Shown: positions 43,892-52,192, numbered from the stretch's first letter. The stretch: 64,000 nt of DNA from Blautia sp. (GCA_023667395.1 JAMPAC010000003.1:81119-145118); one strand, 5' to 3'. Numbers and translations: made by a program. The notes: generated by a model from the sequence alone, not told the origin.

Positions 43892-46369
43892 ATGACAATA
43901 CAATTAAAACTTGAAAAAGTTGAGGACACGCAGCTCAGCGTGCAATGGCAGGCGGAAGATGGGAACGGGTGTACATACCGCCTGTACTGGTCGGATCGAT
44001 ACAGCGACGCCATGGAATATAAATGTGTCTATGAGGGAACGGACACCTGCTTTACCTTAAAGAAAGCAACCCACATTCCCCATTATCTGAAAGTGGAAGC
44101 ATGGCGTGACGGGGTAAGGCAGGGGGAGAGCGGACTGCTGAAAACTCCCGTGAAAAAGGTTTTTCATGAGCAGCTGGAGAAGCTGAACAGGGGACTGATC
44201 GCCATTGCCACCGGAGAAGGGGTATTTCTGGGCTGGAGAATGTTCCTGGATGAGGTCACGGGATACACCGGGACCGGCATGAGCGGAACCGACTATACGA
44301 TATATAAGAACGGTCAAAAGCTGGCCCTGGTGACGGACAGCACCAATTATCTGGACAGGGAGGGCACCTTGCAGGACACTTATGCGGTTGCCGCCGTGAG
44401 CGGGGGAAAAGAAACCGCTCTCTGCCAGGCGGTACATGTCTGCCCTGAAGAGTATCTGGAGATTCCCATGCAGATTCCGGGAGGCGGCGTCACGCCTGCG
44501 GGGGAGGCTTACACCTACAGCGCCAACGATATGAGTGTGGGAGATGTGGACGGTGACGGCGAATATGAATTCTTTGTCAAATGGGATCCCTCCAACGCCC
44601 ATGATGTGACGGGAAAGGGGTATACCGGAAAATGCTTCATCGACTGCTACAAGCTTTCCGGGAAGCTCCTGTGGCGTCTGGATATGGGCGTAAATATCCG
44701 GGCGGGAGCGCATTATACCCAGTTCATGGTCTATGATTTTGACGGGGACGGAAAGGCGGAAATGTCCGTAAAGACGGCGCCTGGTACCTGTATGACTGTT
44801 TATAATGAGGATGGAACAATTCGAAGTAAAAAGTACATCACCCTGCCTGAAGAGGATGCGGCGGACGGCGTTACCCACGAAGATAATTATGTGTGTACCG
44901 CAGAGGATTATTATCAGCATATTGTCAGACTGTTCCAAAGCTGGCAGGATCTGAACGAGGTAAAGAGCGGGCAATGGCCTGCCACCCTGGAGGAATGCTT
45001 TTCCACAGAGGACGCCCCCATGGAAAAGAAGTATGAATATCCCCTGTCCAGGCAGGATGCGGAATCTCTTGCGGATTACTTTATGGATGTGTACGCGCCG
45101 GCAAGAAGCGGGAAAAACGAACTCCGCAAGTTTGAGGGATATATTTATGAGGGACCGGAATATCTGACCATGTTCAGCGGAGCAGGGGCAGAACTGGAGA
45201 CCATACGATTCCCCCATCCCAGGGAGGACGACGGCCTGCGGTGGGGCGATTATGCCATGAACCGCATCGAGCCCTGCAACCGGGTGGACAGATTCCTGTC
45301 CGGCGTGGCGTATCTGGACGGGGAGAGACCGTACCTTATCATCTGCAGGGGCTATTATACCAGAACCACCATTGTGGCATACGATTTCTTCGAGGGAAAG
45401 CACCGCGTCCGCTTTGACATTGACAGCGGCTATGTGCCCATGGACAATCCCTTCCGTTCCGGCCCCCATGAGGCAATGGGGACGGATCCCGTCTACGGCT
45501 GTCTGGCGGGACAGGGTGACCACAGCCTTTCCACGGCGGATGTGGACGGCGACGGATGCCAGGAGATCATCTATGGCGCTGCGGTCATTGACCATGACGG
45601 GAGTGTGCTGTACTCCTCCTGGGGGAAGCTTCCTGACGGGCGGGACGCTAAGTTCGGCCACGGCGACGCCATGCATGTGGCGGTCATCGACCCCGACAGG
45701 CCGGGATTCCAGATCTTTAACGTGTTCGAGGGAGCAAAGGCGGCGCCTTATGGCTGGGCCATGCGGGACGCGGAGACGGGAGAGCCTTTCTTTGGCGAGT
45801 ATGCGGAGACGGATCTGGGACGCTGCATGATCGGCGACGTCAATCCCGATGTGCGGGGACTCTGCGTTTGGGTGAATGAAATGTATGACTGTAAGGGGAA
45901 CAGGCTGCCTGACAAACCCTTGGGAACCAACCAGAGCATCCGATTTGCGGCGGATCTGAGCACCCAGATCATAGACGGAGTGGACTATATCCATGGGAAG
46001 CATACGGGTATCGTCAACGATAATACCCACGGTATCCTTCTGGAGCCGGAGGGCACGCTGGCAAATAACGGCACCAAGGGCAATCCCTGTCTGGTGGCGG
46101 ACATTTTCGGGGATTTCAGGGAGGAACTTCTGCTGCGCACCAGGGACAGCAGCGCAGTCCGCATTTACACCAGCCTGGAGCTCACTCCCCACAAGCTGTT
46201 TACCCTGATGCATGACACCATGTACCGTACCGGCATCGCATGGCAGAATAATTGTTATAATCAACCCTGCTACACGAAATTTTACTATGCGGGCGATATG
46301 GATTTTTCCCAGGTGCTGCCACGGCTGGACGCGGAGGGATATGATCCTCAGGGAAAGGAACAGGGATAA
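43892..46369 (+). CDS. Rhamnogalacturonan lyase, PL11-like
   Basis: An 825-residue protein matching polysaccharide lyase family 11 (YesW/YesX type). A short N-terminal beta domain precedes DMSVGDVDGDGEYEFFVKWDPSNAHDV, LDMGVNIRAGAHYTQFMVYDFDGDGKAEMSVKTAPG and DGERPYLIICRGYYTRTTIVAYDF. It has several DxDxDG calcium loops and a final IFGDFREELLLRTRDSS. There is no signal peptide, so like YesX it may act inside the cell on imported pectin fragments. An extra segment near residues 310-400 is typical of this family. A GCCGC/GCGGC hairpin lies just before the ribosome site. No pectin transport genes are adjacent. Confidence 0.9.
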   Translation: MTIQLKLEKVEDTQLSVQWQAEDGNGCTYRLYWSDRYSDAMEYKCVYEGTDTCFTLKKATHIPHYLKVEAWRDGVRQGESGLLKTPVKKVFHEQLEKLNRGLIAIATGEGVFLGWRMFLDEVTGYTGTGMSGTDYTIYKNGQKLALVTDSTNYLDREGTLQDTYAVAAVSGGKETALCQAVHVCPEEYLEIPMQIPGGGVTPAGEAYTYSANDMSVGDVDGDGEYEFFVKWDPSNAHDVTGKGYTGKCFIDCYKLSGKLLWRLDMGVNIRAGAHYTQFMVYDFDGDGKAEMSVKTAPGTCMTVYNEDGTIRSKKYITLPEEDAADGVTHEDNYVCTAEDYYQHIVRLFQSWQDLNEVKSGQWPATLEECFSTEDAPMEKKYEYPLSRQDAESLADYFMDVYAPARSGKNELRKFEGYIYEGPEYLTMFSGAGAELETIRFPHPREDDGLRWGDYAMNRIEPCNRVDRFLSGVAYLDGERPYLIICRGYYTRTTIVAYDFFEGKHRVRFDIDSGYVPMDNPFRSGPHEAMGTDPVYGCLAGQGDHSLSTADVDGDGCQEIIYGAAVIDHDGSVLYSSWGKLPDGRDAKFGHGDAMHVAVIDPDRPGFQIFNVFEGAKAAPYGWAMRDAETGEPFFGEYAETDLGRCMIGDVNPDVRGLCVWVNEMYDCKGNRLPDKPLGTNQSIRFAADLSTQIIDGVDYIHGKHTGIVNDNTHGILLEPEGTLANNGTKGNPCLVADIFGDFREELLLRTRDSSAVRIYTSLELTPHKLFTLMHDTMYRTGIAWQNNCYNQPCYTKFYYAGDMDFSQVLPRLDAEGYDPQGKEQG

Positions 46370-46371
46370 CA

Positions 46372-47424
46372 ATGCATAGGATAGTAAAATATGACCTGCT
46401 GCGCATTACAGCCTGCTTTGCGATAGTGTTATTGCATGTATCCAACAGCTACTGGTATGTGGTGGACGTGGAGAGCAGCGATTTCCTGATCATGACTGTT
46501 TATAACAGCTTTACCAGATTTGCGGTACCGGTATTTTTCATGCTGAGCGGTCTGTTCCTCTTAGACCCTGAACGGGAATTGTCGGTAAAAAAATGGGCGC
46601 TGAGACTGTGCAGGCTGGCAGTCGGTTTTTATCTCTGGTCGCTCTTCTATGCTTTCCAGAGCGTGCTCTTTAACGGACTGCGGCACGGTTTTGACAGCGT
46701 GACCCGGGAAATGTGGTCTGATGCCGTATTGCGGCTGGTCATGGGTCATGGACATATGTGGTTTTTGATGGATCTGTTTGGCTTTTATCTGCTGCTTCCT
46801 GTTTTCAGAAAGGTTTGCGAGGATATCAGGGTGACAGGATATTTCCTGCTGCTCTGGGTGCTTGTCCGTTTCCTGCTTGTGACCGTGTTTCCGAACATTG
46901 GGGGAGGCATGGTCTTGGCAGTGGTGACATCCCAGCACTTATATATCCTGACAGGGTATATCGGTTATTTCCTGGGAGGATTCTTCCTGAATAAGGTCGA
47001 TATCCCCAAAAGGGGCAGATTACTGCTGTATGTTTCCGGACTCGGGGCGCTGGTTTTTACCATGGTCAAAACCGTCCTTGACTGCAGGACAAGCCAGTCT
47101 TATGACGACCAATGGTTTTTGCCCAGCAATGTGAACATACTGATCTTCAGCGCCGCCGTATTCGTGTTGTTCAAGCATATGGAAGTCCCGCGGCGGCTGG
47201 CGGATTCCAGACTGGTGCGGAATATGGCAAGGGGTTCTTTCTTTGTATATATGATACATCCTTTTTTTATTGAGAAACTGAATCTTCTGGGGATCAATGT
47301 GATCGCCTATCCGGTGATACTGTCCATTCCGGTGATGACAGTGGGTATTTTCGCGGCCGGTATGCTGCTTGGCTGGGTCGCGGGAAAGATTCCGGCGGCA
47401 GGGAAAGTGATCACTCTTCAGTGA
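46372..47424 (+). CDS. Membrane acyltransferase, acyltransferase 3 family
   Basis: A 350-residue integral membrane protein with about ten hydrophobic helices. It has the acyltransferase-3 opening YDLLRITACFAIVLLHVSNSYWY, which contains the conserved His, then FMLSGLFLLDPER, GHGHMWFLMDLFGFYLLLPVFRKV and YMIHPFFIEKLNLLG. Such proteins O-acetylate cell-surface glycans. The start codon lies 2 bp after the lyase stop, so it is co-transcribed with it. The target is unknown. Confidence 0.9.
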   Translation: MHRIVKYDLLRITACFAIVLLHVSNSYWYVVDVESSDFLIMTVYNSFTRFAVPVFFMLSGLFLLDPERELSVKKWALRLCRLAVGFYLWSLFYAFQSVLFNGLRHGFDSVTREMWSDAVLRLVMGHGHMWFLMDLFGFYLLLPVFRKVCEDIRVTGYFLLLWVLVRFLLVTVFPNIGGGMVLAVVTSQHLYILTGYIGYFLGGFFLNKVDIPKRGRLLLYVSGLGALVFTMVKTVLDCRTSQSYDDQWFLPSNVNILIFSAAVFVLFKHMEVPRRLADSRLVRNMARGSFFVYMIHPFFIEKLNLLGINVIAYPVILSIPVMTVGIFAAGMLLGWVAGKIPAAGKVITLQ

Positions 47425-47448
47425 TCCTGATCATTATGAAAAAAGCTA

Positions 47449-47477
47449 TTGCACTTTTCCCTATAGTCGATTATAAT
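47449..47477 (+). promoter_or_regulatory. Sigma-A promoter of nrdDG
   Basis: TTGCAC (47449-47454), 17-bp spacer, TATAAT (47472-47477). Confidence 0.82.
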
Positions 47478-47481
47478 AAAA

Positions 47482-47529
47482 ATACAAGATATAGATGCGA
47501 AAAACAGATTGGAACACAAAATGTAGATG
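47482..47529 (+). promoter_or_regulatory. Two NrdR-like boxes
   Basis: Box 1 ATACAAGATATAGATG (47482-47497) and box 2 ACACAAAATGTAGATG (47514-47529) resemble the NrdR consensus ACACwATATnTwGTGT. Their starts are 32 bp apart, close to three helical turns as in known NrdR sites. They lie just downstream of the promoter, which fits repression by NrdR when dATP is high. Confidence 0.7.
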
Positions 47530-47605
47530 AGATCGTGTCCGTAACAGCTTGCGGTGCGGTCTCTGTTTTTCCCTATGATCATCAGGAACAGGAGAGTGTG
47601 TATCA

Positions 47606-49732
47606 ATGAGGATTCAGAAAAGAGACGGAAGGATCGTGCCCTACGGGGAGGACAAGATCATTGCGGCGATTGGCAAGGCAAACCATGAGGTGGAGGAAAA
47701 CGACCGGGCGGAGCAGGAACTGGTAGACGAGATCCTGACAGCCGTGCAGGAGGAAGGGCGGGAACTCCAGACGGTGGAGCATGTCCAGGATATCATAGAA
47801 CAGCATCTGGTGGGGCACAACAAGTATGCCCTTGCAAAAAAATATATTGTATACCGCTATCAGAGGAGCCTGCTGCGCAAGTCCAATACCACGGATGAAT
47901 CCATCCTGAAACTGATCCGCAATGAGAATAAGGAACTTGCGGAGGAGAATTCCAATAAGAATACAAGGCTTGCCTCCACCCAGCGGGATTATATTGCGGG
48001 GGAGGTGTCCCGGGATGTGACGAAACGGCTGCTTTTGCCGGAACACATTGCGCTGGCCCACGAAAACGGCGCGATTCATTTCCATGACGCGGACTATTTT
48101 ATCCAGCCCATCTTCAACTGCTGTCTGATCAATATCCAGGATATGCTGGACAACGGTACCTCCATCAACGGCAAGATGATCGAGTCGCCGAAAAGCTTTC
48201 AGGTGGCCTGCACCGTCACCACCCAGATCATCGCCGCCGTGGCAAGTAACCAGTATGGCGGCCAGTCCGTGAATATCAGGCATCTGGGGAAATACCTGCG
48301 CAAGAGCAGGGAGAAGTTTGATCATCAGCTGCGGGAGGAATTCGGGGATTCCATGGATGAGGATACCAGGCGGCGGACCGTGGAAATCAGGCTGCAGGAT
48401 GAACTGCGCTCCGGCGTCCAGACCATCCAGTACCAGATCAACACGCTCATGACCACCAATGGCCAGTCCCCCTTTGTCACGCTGTTCCTGCATATTGATG
48501 AGAATGACGAATATGTGGAGGAGACGGTGCAGATCATCCAGGAGATCCTGAGGCAGAGGCTGCAGGGGACAAAGAACGAGCAGGGCGTCTATGTGACGCC
48601 GGCGTTTCCCAAGCTGATTTACGTGTTGGACGAGAACAATTGTTTAAAGGGCGGCAAGTACGACTATGTAACCAGGCTGGCGGCAAAATGTTCCGCCAAA
48701 AGGATGTATCCCGATTATATTTCCGCCAAAAAGATGAGGGAAAATTACGAGGGTAATGTCTTTTCCTGCATGGGATGCCGGTCTTTCCTGGCTCCCTGGA
48801 AGGACGAGCAGGGGAATTATAAGTTCGAGGGCCGCTTTAACCAGGGCGTTGTGAGCCTGAACCTGCCCCAGATCGGCATTCTTGCCAAGGGCGACGAGGA
48901 AGTGTTCTGGAAGCTGATGGACGAGAGGCTGGAACTCTGCTATGAGGCGCTGATGTGCCGCCATAAGGCGCTTCTGGGAGTGTCCTCCGACGTCAGCCCC
49001 ATCCACTGGCAGTATGGCGCCATCGCCCGGCTGAAAAAGGGCGAGACCATAGACAGGCTTCTCTATGGGGGATATTCCAGCATATCCCTGGGGTATATCG
49101 GGCTGTACGAGACTACTTACCTGATGAAAGGATGCAGCCACACGGAAGAGGCGGGCAGGGAGTTTGCCATGCGCGTCATGGATCGCATGAATGAGGCGGT
49201 GCGGAAGTGGAAAGAGGAGACCAACATCGGATTCGCGCTGTATGGCACGCCTGCGGAGACGCTGTGCTACCGCTTTGCCAGGATAGACAGGGAAAAATTT
49301 GGCGACATCCCCAACGTGACGGACAAGGGATATTATACCAATTCTTACCATGTGGACGTGCGGGAGCCCATAGACGCTTTTACCAAGTTCACCTTTGAGA
49401 GCCAGTTCCAGAATAAATCCCTGGGTGGGGCAATCTCCTATGTGGAGATCCCCAATCTCAATAACAATCTGGAGGCGGTGGAGGAACTGATCCGCTTTAT
49501 TTACGACAATATCCAGTACGGCGAGTTCAACACCAAGTCGGATTACTGCCATGTGTGCGGCTTTGACGGCGAGATAGAGATCAATGAGGATATCGAGTGG
49601 GAGTGTCCCCAGTGCCACAACAAAGATCATTCCAAGATGAATGTGACAAGGCGTACCTGCGGTTACTTGGGCGAGAATTTCTGGAATACCGGAAAGACGA
49701 AAGAGATCAAGTCAAGGGTGCTGCATCTGTGA
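47606..49732 (+). CDS. nrdD: Anaerobic ribonucleoside-triphosphate reductase
   Basis: A 708-residue class III reductase. An N-terminal ATP-cone (IQKRDGRIVPYGEDKIIAAIGKANHEVE) carries the allosteric site. The catalytic barrel has HFHDADYFIQPIFNCCLINIQDMLDNGTSINGKMIESPKSF. The C-terminus carries the zinc motif CHVCGFDGEI...CPQCHN and the glycyl-radical loop RRTCGYLGENFWNTGKTKEI. It makes dNTPs in the absence of oxygen after activation by NrdG. The ribosome site CAGGAGAG precedes ATG 47606. NrdR-like boxes lie upstream and nrdG follows. Confidence 0.98.
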   Translation: MRIQKRDGRIVPYGEDKIIAAIGKANHEVEENDRAEQELVDEILTAVQEEGRELQTVEHVQDIIEQHLVGHNKYALAKKYIVYRYQRSLLRKSNTTDESILKLIRNENKELAEENSNKNTRLASTQRDYIAGEVSRDVTKRLLLPEHIALAHENGAIHFHDADYFIQPIFNCCLINIQDMLDNGTSINGKMIESPKSFQVACTVTTQIIAAVASNQYGGQSVNIRHLGKYLRKSREKFDHQLREEFGDSMDEDTRRRTVEIRLQDELRSGVQTIQYQINTLMTTNGQSPFVTLFLHIDENDEYVEETVQIIQEILRQRLQGTKNEQGVYVTPAFPKLIYVLDENNCLKGGKYDYVTRLAAKCSAKRMYPDYISAKKMRENYEGNVFSCMGCRSFLAPWKDEQGNYKFEGRFNQGVVSLNLPQIGILAKGDEEVFWKLMDERLELCYEALMCRHKALLGVSSDVSPIHWQYGAIARLKKGETIDRLLYGGYSSISLGYIGLYETTYLMKGCSHTEEAGREFAMRVMDRMNEAVRKWKEETNIGFALYGTPAETLCYRFARIDREKFGDIPNVTDKGYYTNSYHVDVREPIDAFTKFTFESQFQNKSLGGAISYVEIPNLNNNLEAVEELIRFIYDNIQYGEFNTKSDYCHVCGFDGEIEINEDIEWECPQCHNKDHSKMNVTRRTCGYLGENFWNTGKTKEIKSRVLHL

Positions 49733-49788
49733 AAATGTGGGTTCAATTGCTTGTACTGCCGATGGCGGCATGGAAAGGTGGGGCGGAA

Positions 49789-50310
49789 ATGAATTACGCA
49801 GCGATCAAAAAGACGGATGTGGCCAACGGTCCCGGCATCAGGGTGTCCCTTTTTGTCAGCGGGTGCACCCATGCCTGCAGGGGCTGTTTCAACAGCGAGG
49901 CATGGGATTTTGCCTACGGGAAGCCTTTCACGGCGGAAACGGAAAAAGAAATCCTGCAGGCGCTGTCCCATGCATATATCAAAGGCTTCAGCGTGCTGGG
50001 CGGGGAGCCCATGGAACCCGGAAACCGGGGCGCGGTGCTGGGGTTGCTGCGAAAAGTCAGGGACTTCTACCCTGAGAAGAGCATCTGGTGTTATACAGGT
50101 TACGATTACGAAAAAGATCTCCTGCGGTGGGTGGCGGAGGGAGACGATACGGTAAAGGAACTGCTGGAACTGACGGATGTGCTGGTGGACGGCGAGTTCG
50201 TGGAGGAGAGGAAAAACCTGCGGCTGGCTTTCCGGGGTTCTGAGAACCAGCGGCTGATCGATGTGAAAGCATCAAAAAAGGCAGGCCGCGTGATATGCCT
50301 GCCGATGTAA
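49789..50310 (+). CDS. nrdG: Anaerobic ribonucleotide reductase activating protein, radical SAM
   Basis: The 173-residue activase begins MNYAAIKKTDVANGPGIRVSLFVSGCTHACRGCFNSEAW, with the radical-SAM CxxxCxxC cysteines in CTHACRGC, then FSVLGGEPMEPGN. It uses S-adenosylmethionine to install the glycyl radical on NrdD. ATG 49789 follows GGGGCGG; the frame is open far upstream inside nrdD. The gap to nrdD is 56 bp. Confidence 0.97.
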   Translation: MNYAAIKKTDVANGPGIRVSLFVSGCTHACRGCFNSEAWDFAYGKPFTAETEKEILQALSHAYIKGFSVLGGEPMEPGNRGAVLGLLRKVRDFYPEKSIWCYTGYDYEKDLLRWVAEGDDTVKELLELTDVLVDGEFVEERKNLRLAFRGSENQRLIDVKASKKAGRVICLPM

Positions 50311-50346
50311 GCGTATGGCGGCGGGTCTGAAAACCGCATACGCTTA
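50308..50346. terminator. Bidirectional terminator after nrdG
   Basis: A 10-bp stem, TAAGCGTATG/CATACGCTTA (50308-50317 with 50337-50346), begins in the nrdG stop codon and ends in the stop region of the convergent DtxR-type gene. Confidence 0.75.
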
Positions 50347-50703
50347 TTTGATCTGCTCCCGGATTGCCTCGAAGCTTTCTTTGCTGATCACATGCTCGAT
50401 CTTGCAGGCGTCCTCCAGGGCAATCTCCTTTGGAACTCCCAGGCGCATCAGCCAGGAGGAGATCATCTCATGGCGCTCGTAGATCATTTCCGCGATCTCC
50501 CGTCCCGCCGGGGTGAGGGTGATAAAGCCGGAACTGTCCACCACGATGTGATTCTTTTCCCTAAGATGCTTCATGGCGACGCTGACGCTGGATTTCTTAA
50601 AGCCCATTTCGTTGGCGATATCCACGGAGCGGACCACGGGCAGCTGCCTGCTCAGGATCAGTATGGTTTCAAGATAATTCTCAGAAGATTCGTTTACGTT
50701 CAT
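50344..50703 (-). CDS. DtxR/MntR family metal-dependent transcriptional regulator
   Basis: A 119-residue regulator from ATG 50703 (AAGGAG upstream); the frame is open to 50838. It has the winged helix NYLETILILSRQLPVVRSVDIANEMGFKKSSVSVAMKHLREKNHIVVD and the metal-binding dimerisation domain, with AEMIYERHEMISSWLMRLGV and DACKIEHVISKESFEAI. The metal ligands (Cys and His in CKIEH, Glu/His in YERHE) are present. The SH3 domain is absent, as in MntR-size members. It lies beside feoAAB, so it probably represses ferrous uptake when iron (or Mn) is sufficient. It is downstream of the Uma2 gene, probably in one transcript. Confidence 0.9.
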   Translation of the reverse strand: MNVNESSENYLETILILSRQLPVVRSVDIANEMGFKKSSVSVAMKHLREKNHIVVDSSGFITLTPAGREIAEMIYERHEMISSWLMRLGVPKEIALEDACKIEHVISKESFEAIREQIK

Positions 50704-50734
50704 ATAATACTCCTTTTCATGGTTCAGGAACGGT

Positions 50735-51277
50735 TCAAAGCAGACTGGCAATATTGACAGATAAATCCTTATAAATACACACGGGGATGGAATCGTCAAA
50801 AGAATACTGCCGGGTAGCCTTTTCCTGTTCGAAATCATAGACAGTGACCGTTTCTTTCATGGGATTCACGATCCAGTATTCCCTGATGCCTGCCGTGCGG
50901 TATTTAAACAGCTTTATGCCATAGTCCATCTGCTGGGTGGACGGAGAGACGATCTCAAGGATCCAGTCGGGAGCGCCGCTGCAGCCCTTGTCATTCAGTT
51001 TGCCTGTGTCGCATATGACGGAAATATCCGGTTCCACATAATTCCTGTTATCCTCATTCAGGAAAACAGCAAAGGGAGCCGCATAGACTTCACAGTTTCC
51101 TTTGTGGCTGTGGATATATTGGTGTATGACGGCCACCAGTTCCGTGACCAGTTTCTGGTGCAGCCGCATGGGGGGCGCCATATCATATAGCTGTCCATCA
51201 ATCAGTTCGGCCCTCTGACCATCAGGCAGGGCATAGATATCATCAATAGTATATTCCTTTTTCAATGACAGCGCCAT
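50735..51277 (-). CDS. Uma2 family protein (DUF820, PD-(D/E)XK nuclease fold)
   Basis: A 180-residue, full-length Uma2 protein. It has YTIDDIYALPDGQRAELIDGQLYDMAPPMRLHQKLVTELV, then YVEPDISVICDTGKLNDKGCSGAPDWILEIVSPSTQQMDYGIKLFKYRTAGIREYWIVNP, which holds the D, E and K/Y segments of the nuclease fold. Function is uncertain. It lies 31 bp upstream of the DtxR-type gene on the same strand. Its leader contains copy E of the structured repeat element, and its promoter region holds copy 2 of the inverted-repeat element. Confidence 0.9.
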   Translation of the reverse strand: MALSLKKEYTIDDIYALPDGQRAELIDGQLYDMAPPMRLHQKLVTELVAVIHQYIHSHKGNCEVYAAPFAVFLNEDNRNYVEPDISVICDTGKLNDKGCSGAPDWILEIVSPSTQQMDYGIKLFKYRTAGIREYWIVNPMKETVTVYDFEQEKATRQYSFDDSIPVCIYKDLSVNIASLL

Positions 51278-51292
51278 AAGTTCTCCTTATTT

Positions 51293-51396
51293 ATTCCGGT
51301 TCTGTTTCTTCTTTCCCGTGCCCTTGCAATGAAAAGAATGTTCAGCCGCTTTAGCGCCTGAAATTCTTTTTCGGTGCATCCGATCCGAGACTGTTT
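51293..51396 (-). repeat. Structured intergenic element, copy E (leader of Uma2 gene)
   Basis: On the minus strand it runs from AAACAGTCTCGG (51396-51385) to CCGGAAT (51299-51293). The outer arms are GTCTC and GAAAC (one mismatch). Inner segments ATGCACC and GGGCA, and the central GCGC-TAAAGC-like hairpin, resemble the other copies but are the most diverged. It ends about 15 bp before the Uma2 start codon. Confidence 0.7.
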
Positions 51397-51476
51397 GGTA
51401 TAATCTGTCTCTTAGGTCTGAGGATTTGCCATAGGTTAATCGTATAACAAAAAAATCGGCGGGTCAAGAGGAAAAA

Positions 51477-51535
51477 GTAGCAGTTCAACTCCGGGGGTAT
51501 CAAGCCGCCGGATACCCTCGGGGCTGAATCGTTAC
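51477..51535. repeat. Dispersed inverted-repeat element, copy 2
   Basis: Arms 51477-51501 and 51511-51535 match as inverted repeats at about 19 of 25 positions. Ends and core (GTAGCAGTTCA, GGTATC, GATACC, GTTAC) match copy 1 at 1586-1670. It lies between the divergent Uma2 and feoA promoters. Confidence 0.7.
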
Positions 51536-51564
51536 CTCTTTTTTGGCTTATCTTAAAAAAGTTA

Positions 51565-51596
51565 TTGACAACCAACAGACGTTAGCATATACTAAC
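51565..51596 (+). promoter_or_regulatory. feoA promoter with overlapping DtxR-like dyad
   Basis: TTGACA (51565-51570), 17-bp spacer, TATACT (51588-51593). A dyad GTTAG-N6-CTAAC (51581-51596) overlaps the -10 region, consistent with repression by the neighbouring DtxR-family protein. Confidence 0.8.
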
Positions 51597-51645
51597 TATA
51601 TAGAAATGAAAACCATTCTCAAATACATAGGAAGGAGATGTTGGT

Positions 51646-51855
51646 ATGCCTTTGACAATGGCAAGGAACGGAGAGAGCAACATCATTAAGAAAGTAGGCG
51701 GCAGGGAAGAGACAAGGAAGTTTCTGGAGAAGCTGGGTTTTGTTGCAGGCGGCGCGGTCACTGTCATATCCGAGGTGGGCGGCAACGTCATTGTCAATAT
51801 CAAAGATTCCCGCATCGCCATCGGCAGGGAAATGGCCAATAAGATCATTGTATGA
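51646..51855 (+). CDS. feoA: FeoA family protein (first copy)
   Basis: The 69-residue SH3-like protein (GGREETRKFLEKLGFVAGGAVTVISEVGGNVIVNIKDSRIAIGREMANKIIV) matches FeoA. It is the less basic of two FeoA copies. FeoA is thought to act with the cytoplasmic side of FeoB. AAGGAG precedes ATG 51646. It is first in the feoA-feoA-feoB operon. Confidence 0.9.
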   Translation: MPLTMARNGESNIIKKVGGREETRKFLEKLGFVAGGAVTVISEVGGNVIVNIKDSRIAIGREMANKIIV

Positions 51856-51859
51856 CAAA

Positions 51860-51920
51860 AAACAGTTTCAGAACGGAAATTCTTTCCCCGCCAGGGGCAT
51901 TGGAGTGCAGAAACGGAACT
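51860..51920 (+). repeat. Structured intergenic element, copy D (short, between feoA genes)
   Basis: It starts 5 bp after the feoA stop. Outer pairing is GTTTC (51865-51869) with GAAAC (51910-51914), a compensated change from GTCTC/GAGAC. Inner pairing is AAT (51878-51880) with ATT (51899-51901), capped by CCCC/GGGG (51886-51889 with 51894-51897). The flanks AACGG and GGAGTG..ACGGAACT match the longer copies. Confidence 0.75.
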
Positions 51921-51941
51921 AAGATAAGAAGGGAGTACATT

Positions 51942-52163
51942 ATGAAAACATTAAGGGAAGCTGCCATAGGGCAGACGGTGACAGTCAAAAGACTGCATGG
52001 CGAGGGGCCTGTCAAGAGACGTATCATGGATATGGGCATCACCAAGGGCGTGGAAGTCTATGTGCGTAAGGTCGCGCCCCTGGGTGATCCGGTGGAGGTG
52101 ACGGTGAGAGGCTATGAACTGTCGCTTCGGAAAGCGGATGCTGAGATGATCGAGGTAAGCTGA
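51942..52163 (+). CDS. feoA: FeoA family protein (second copy)
   Basis: The 73-residue protein (MKTLREAAIGQTVTVKRLHGEGPVKRRIMDMGITKGVEVYVRKVAPLGDPVEVTVRGYELSLRKADAEMIEV) is a canonical FeoA with the MDMGITKG turn. ATG 51942 has GGGAG upstream. Two tandem FeoA proteins before FeoB are common in Clostridia. Confidence 0.95.
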   Translation: MKTLREAAIGQTVTVKRLHGEGPVKRRIMDMGITKGVEVYVRKVAPLGDPVEVTVRGYELSLRKADAEMIEVS

Positions 52164-52178
52164 TTTTTTAACTATGGA

Positions 52179-52192
52179 TTAGTTAGAACTAA
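52179..52192. promoter_or_regulatory. DtxR-like dyad upstream of feoB
   Basis: TTAGTT-AG-AACTAA (52179-52192) is a near-perfect palindrome similar to DtxR/IdeR half-sites (TTAGGTTAG...). It lies 45 bp before feoB, suggesting a second iron-responsive control point. Confidence 0.6.

Noticed and set aside
44057-46372. A 771-codon open frame on the minus strand opposite the rhamnogalacturonan lyase gene
   Set aside because: It is antisense to a clearly recognised enzyme, has no recognisable domain or ribosome site, and reflects third-position bias of the real gene.
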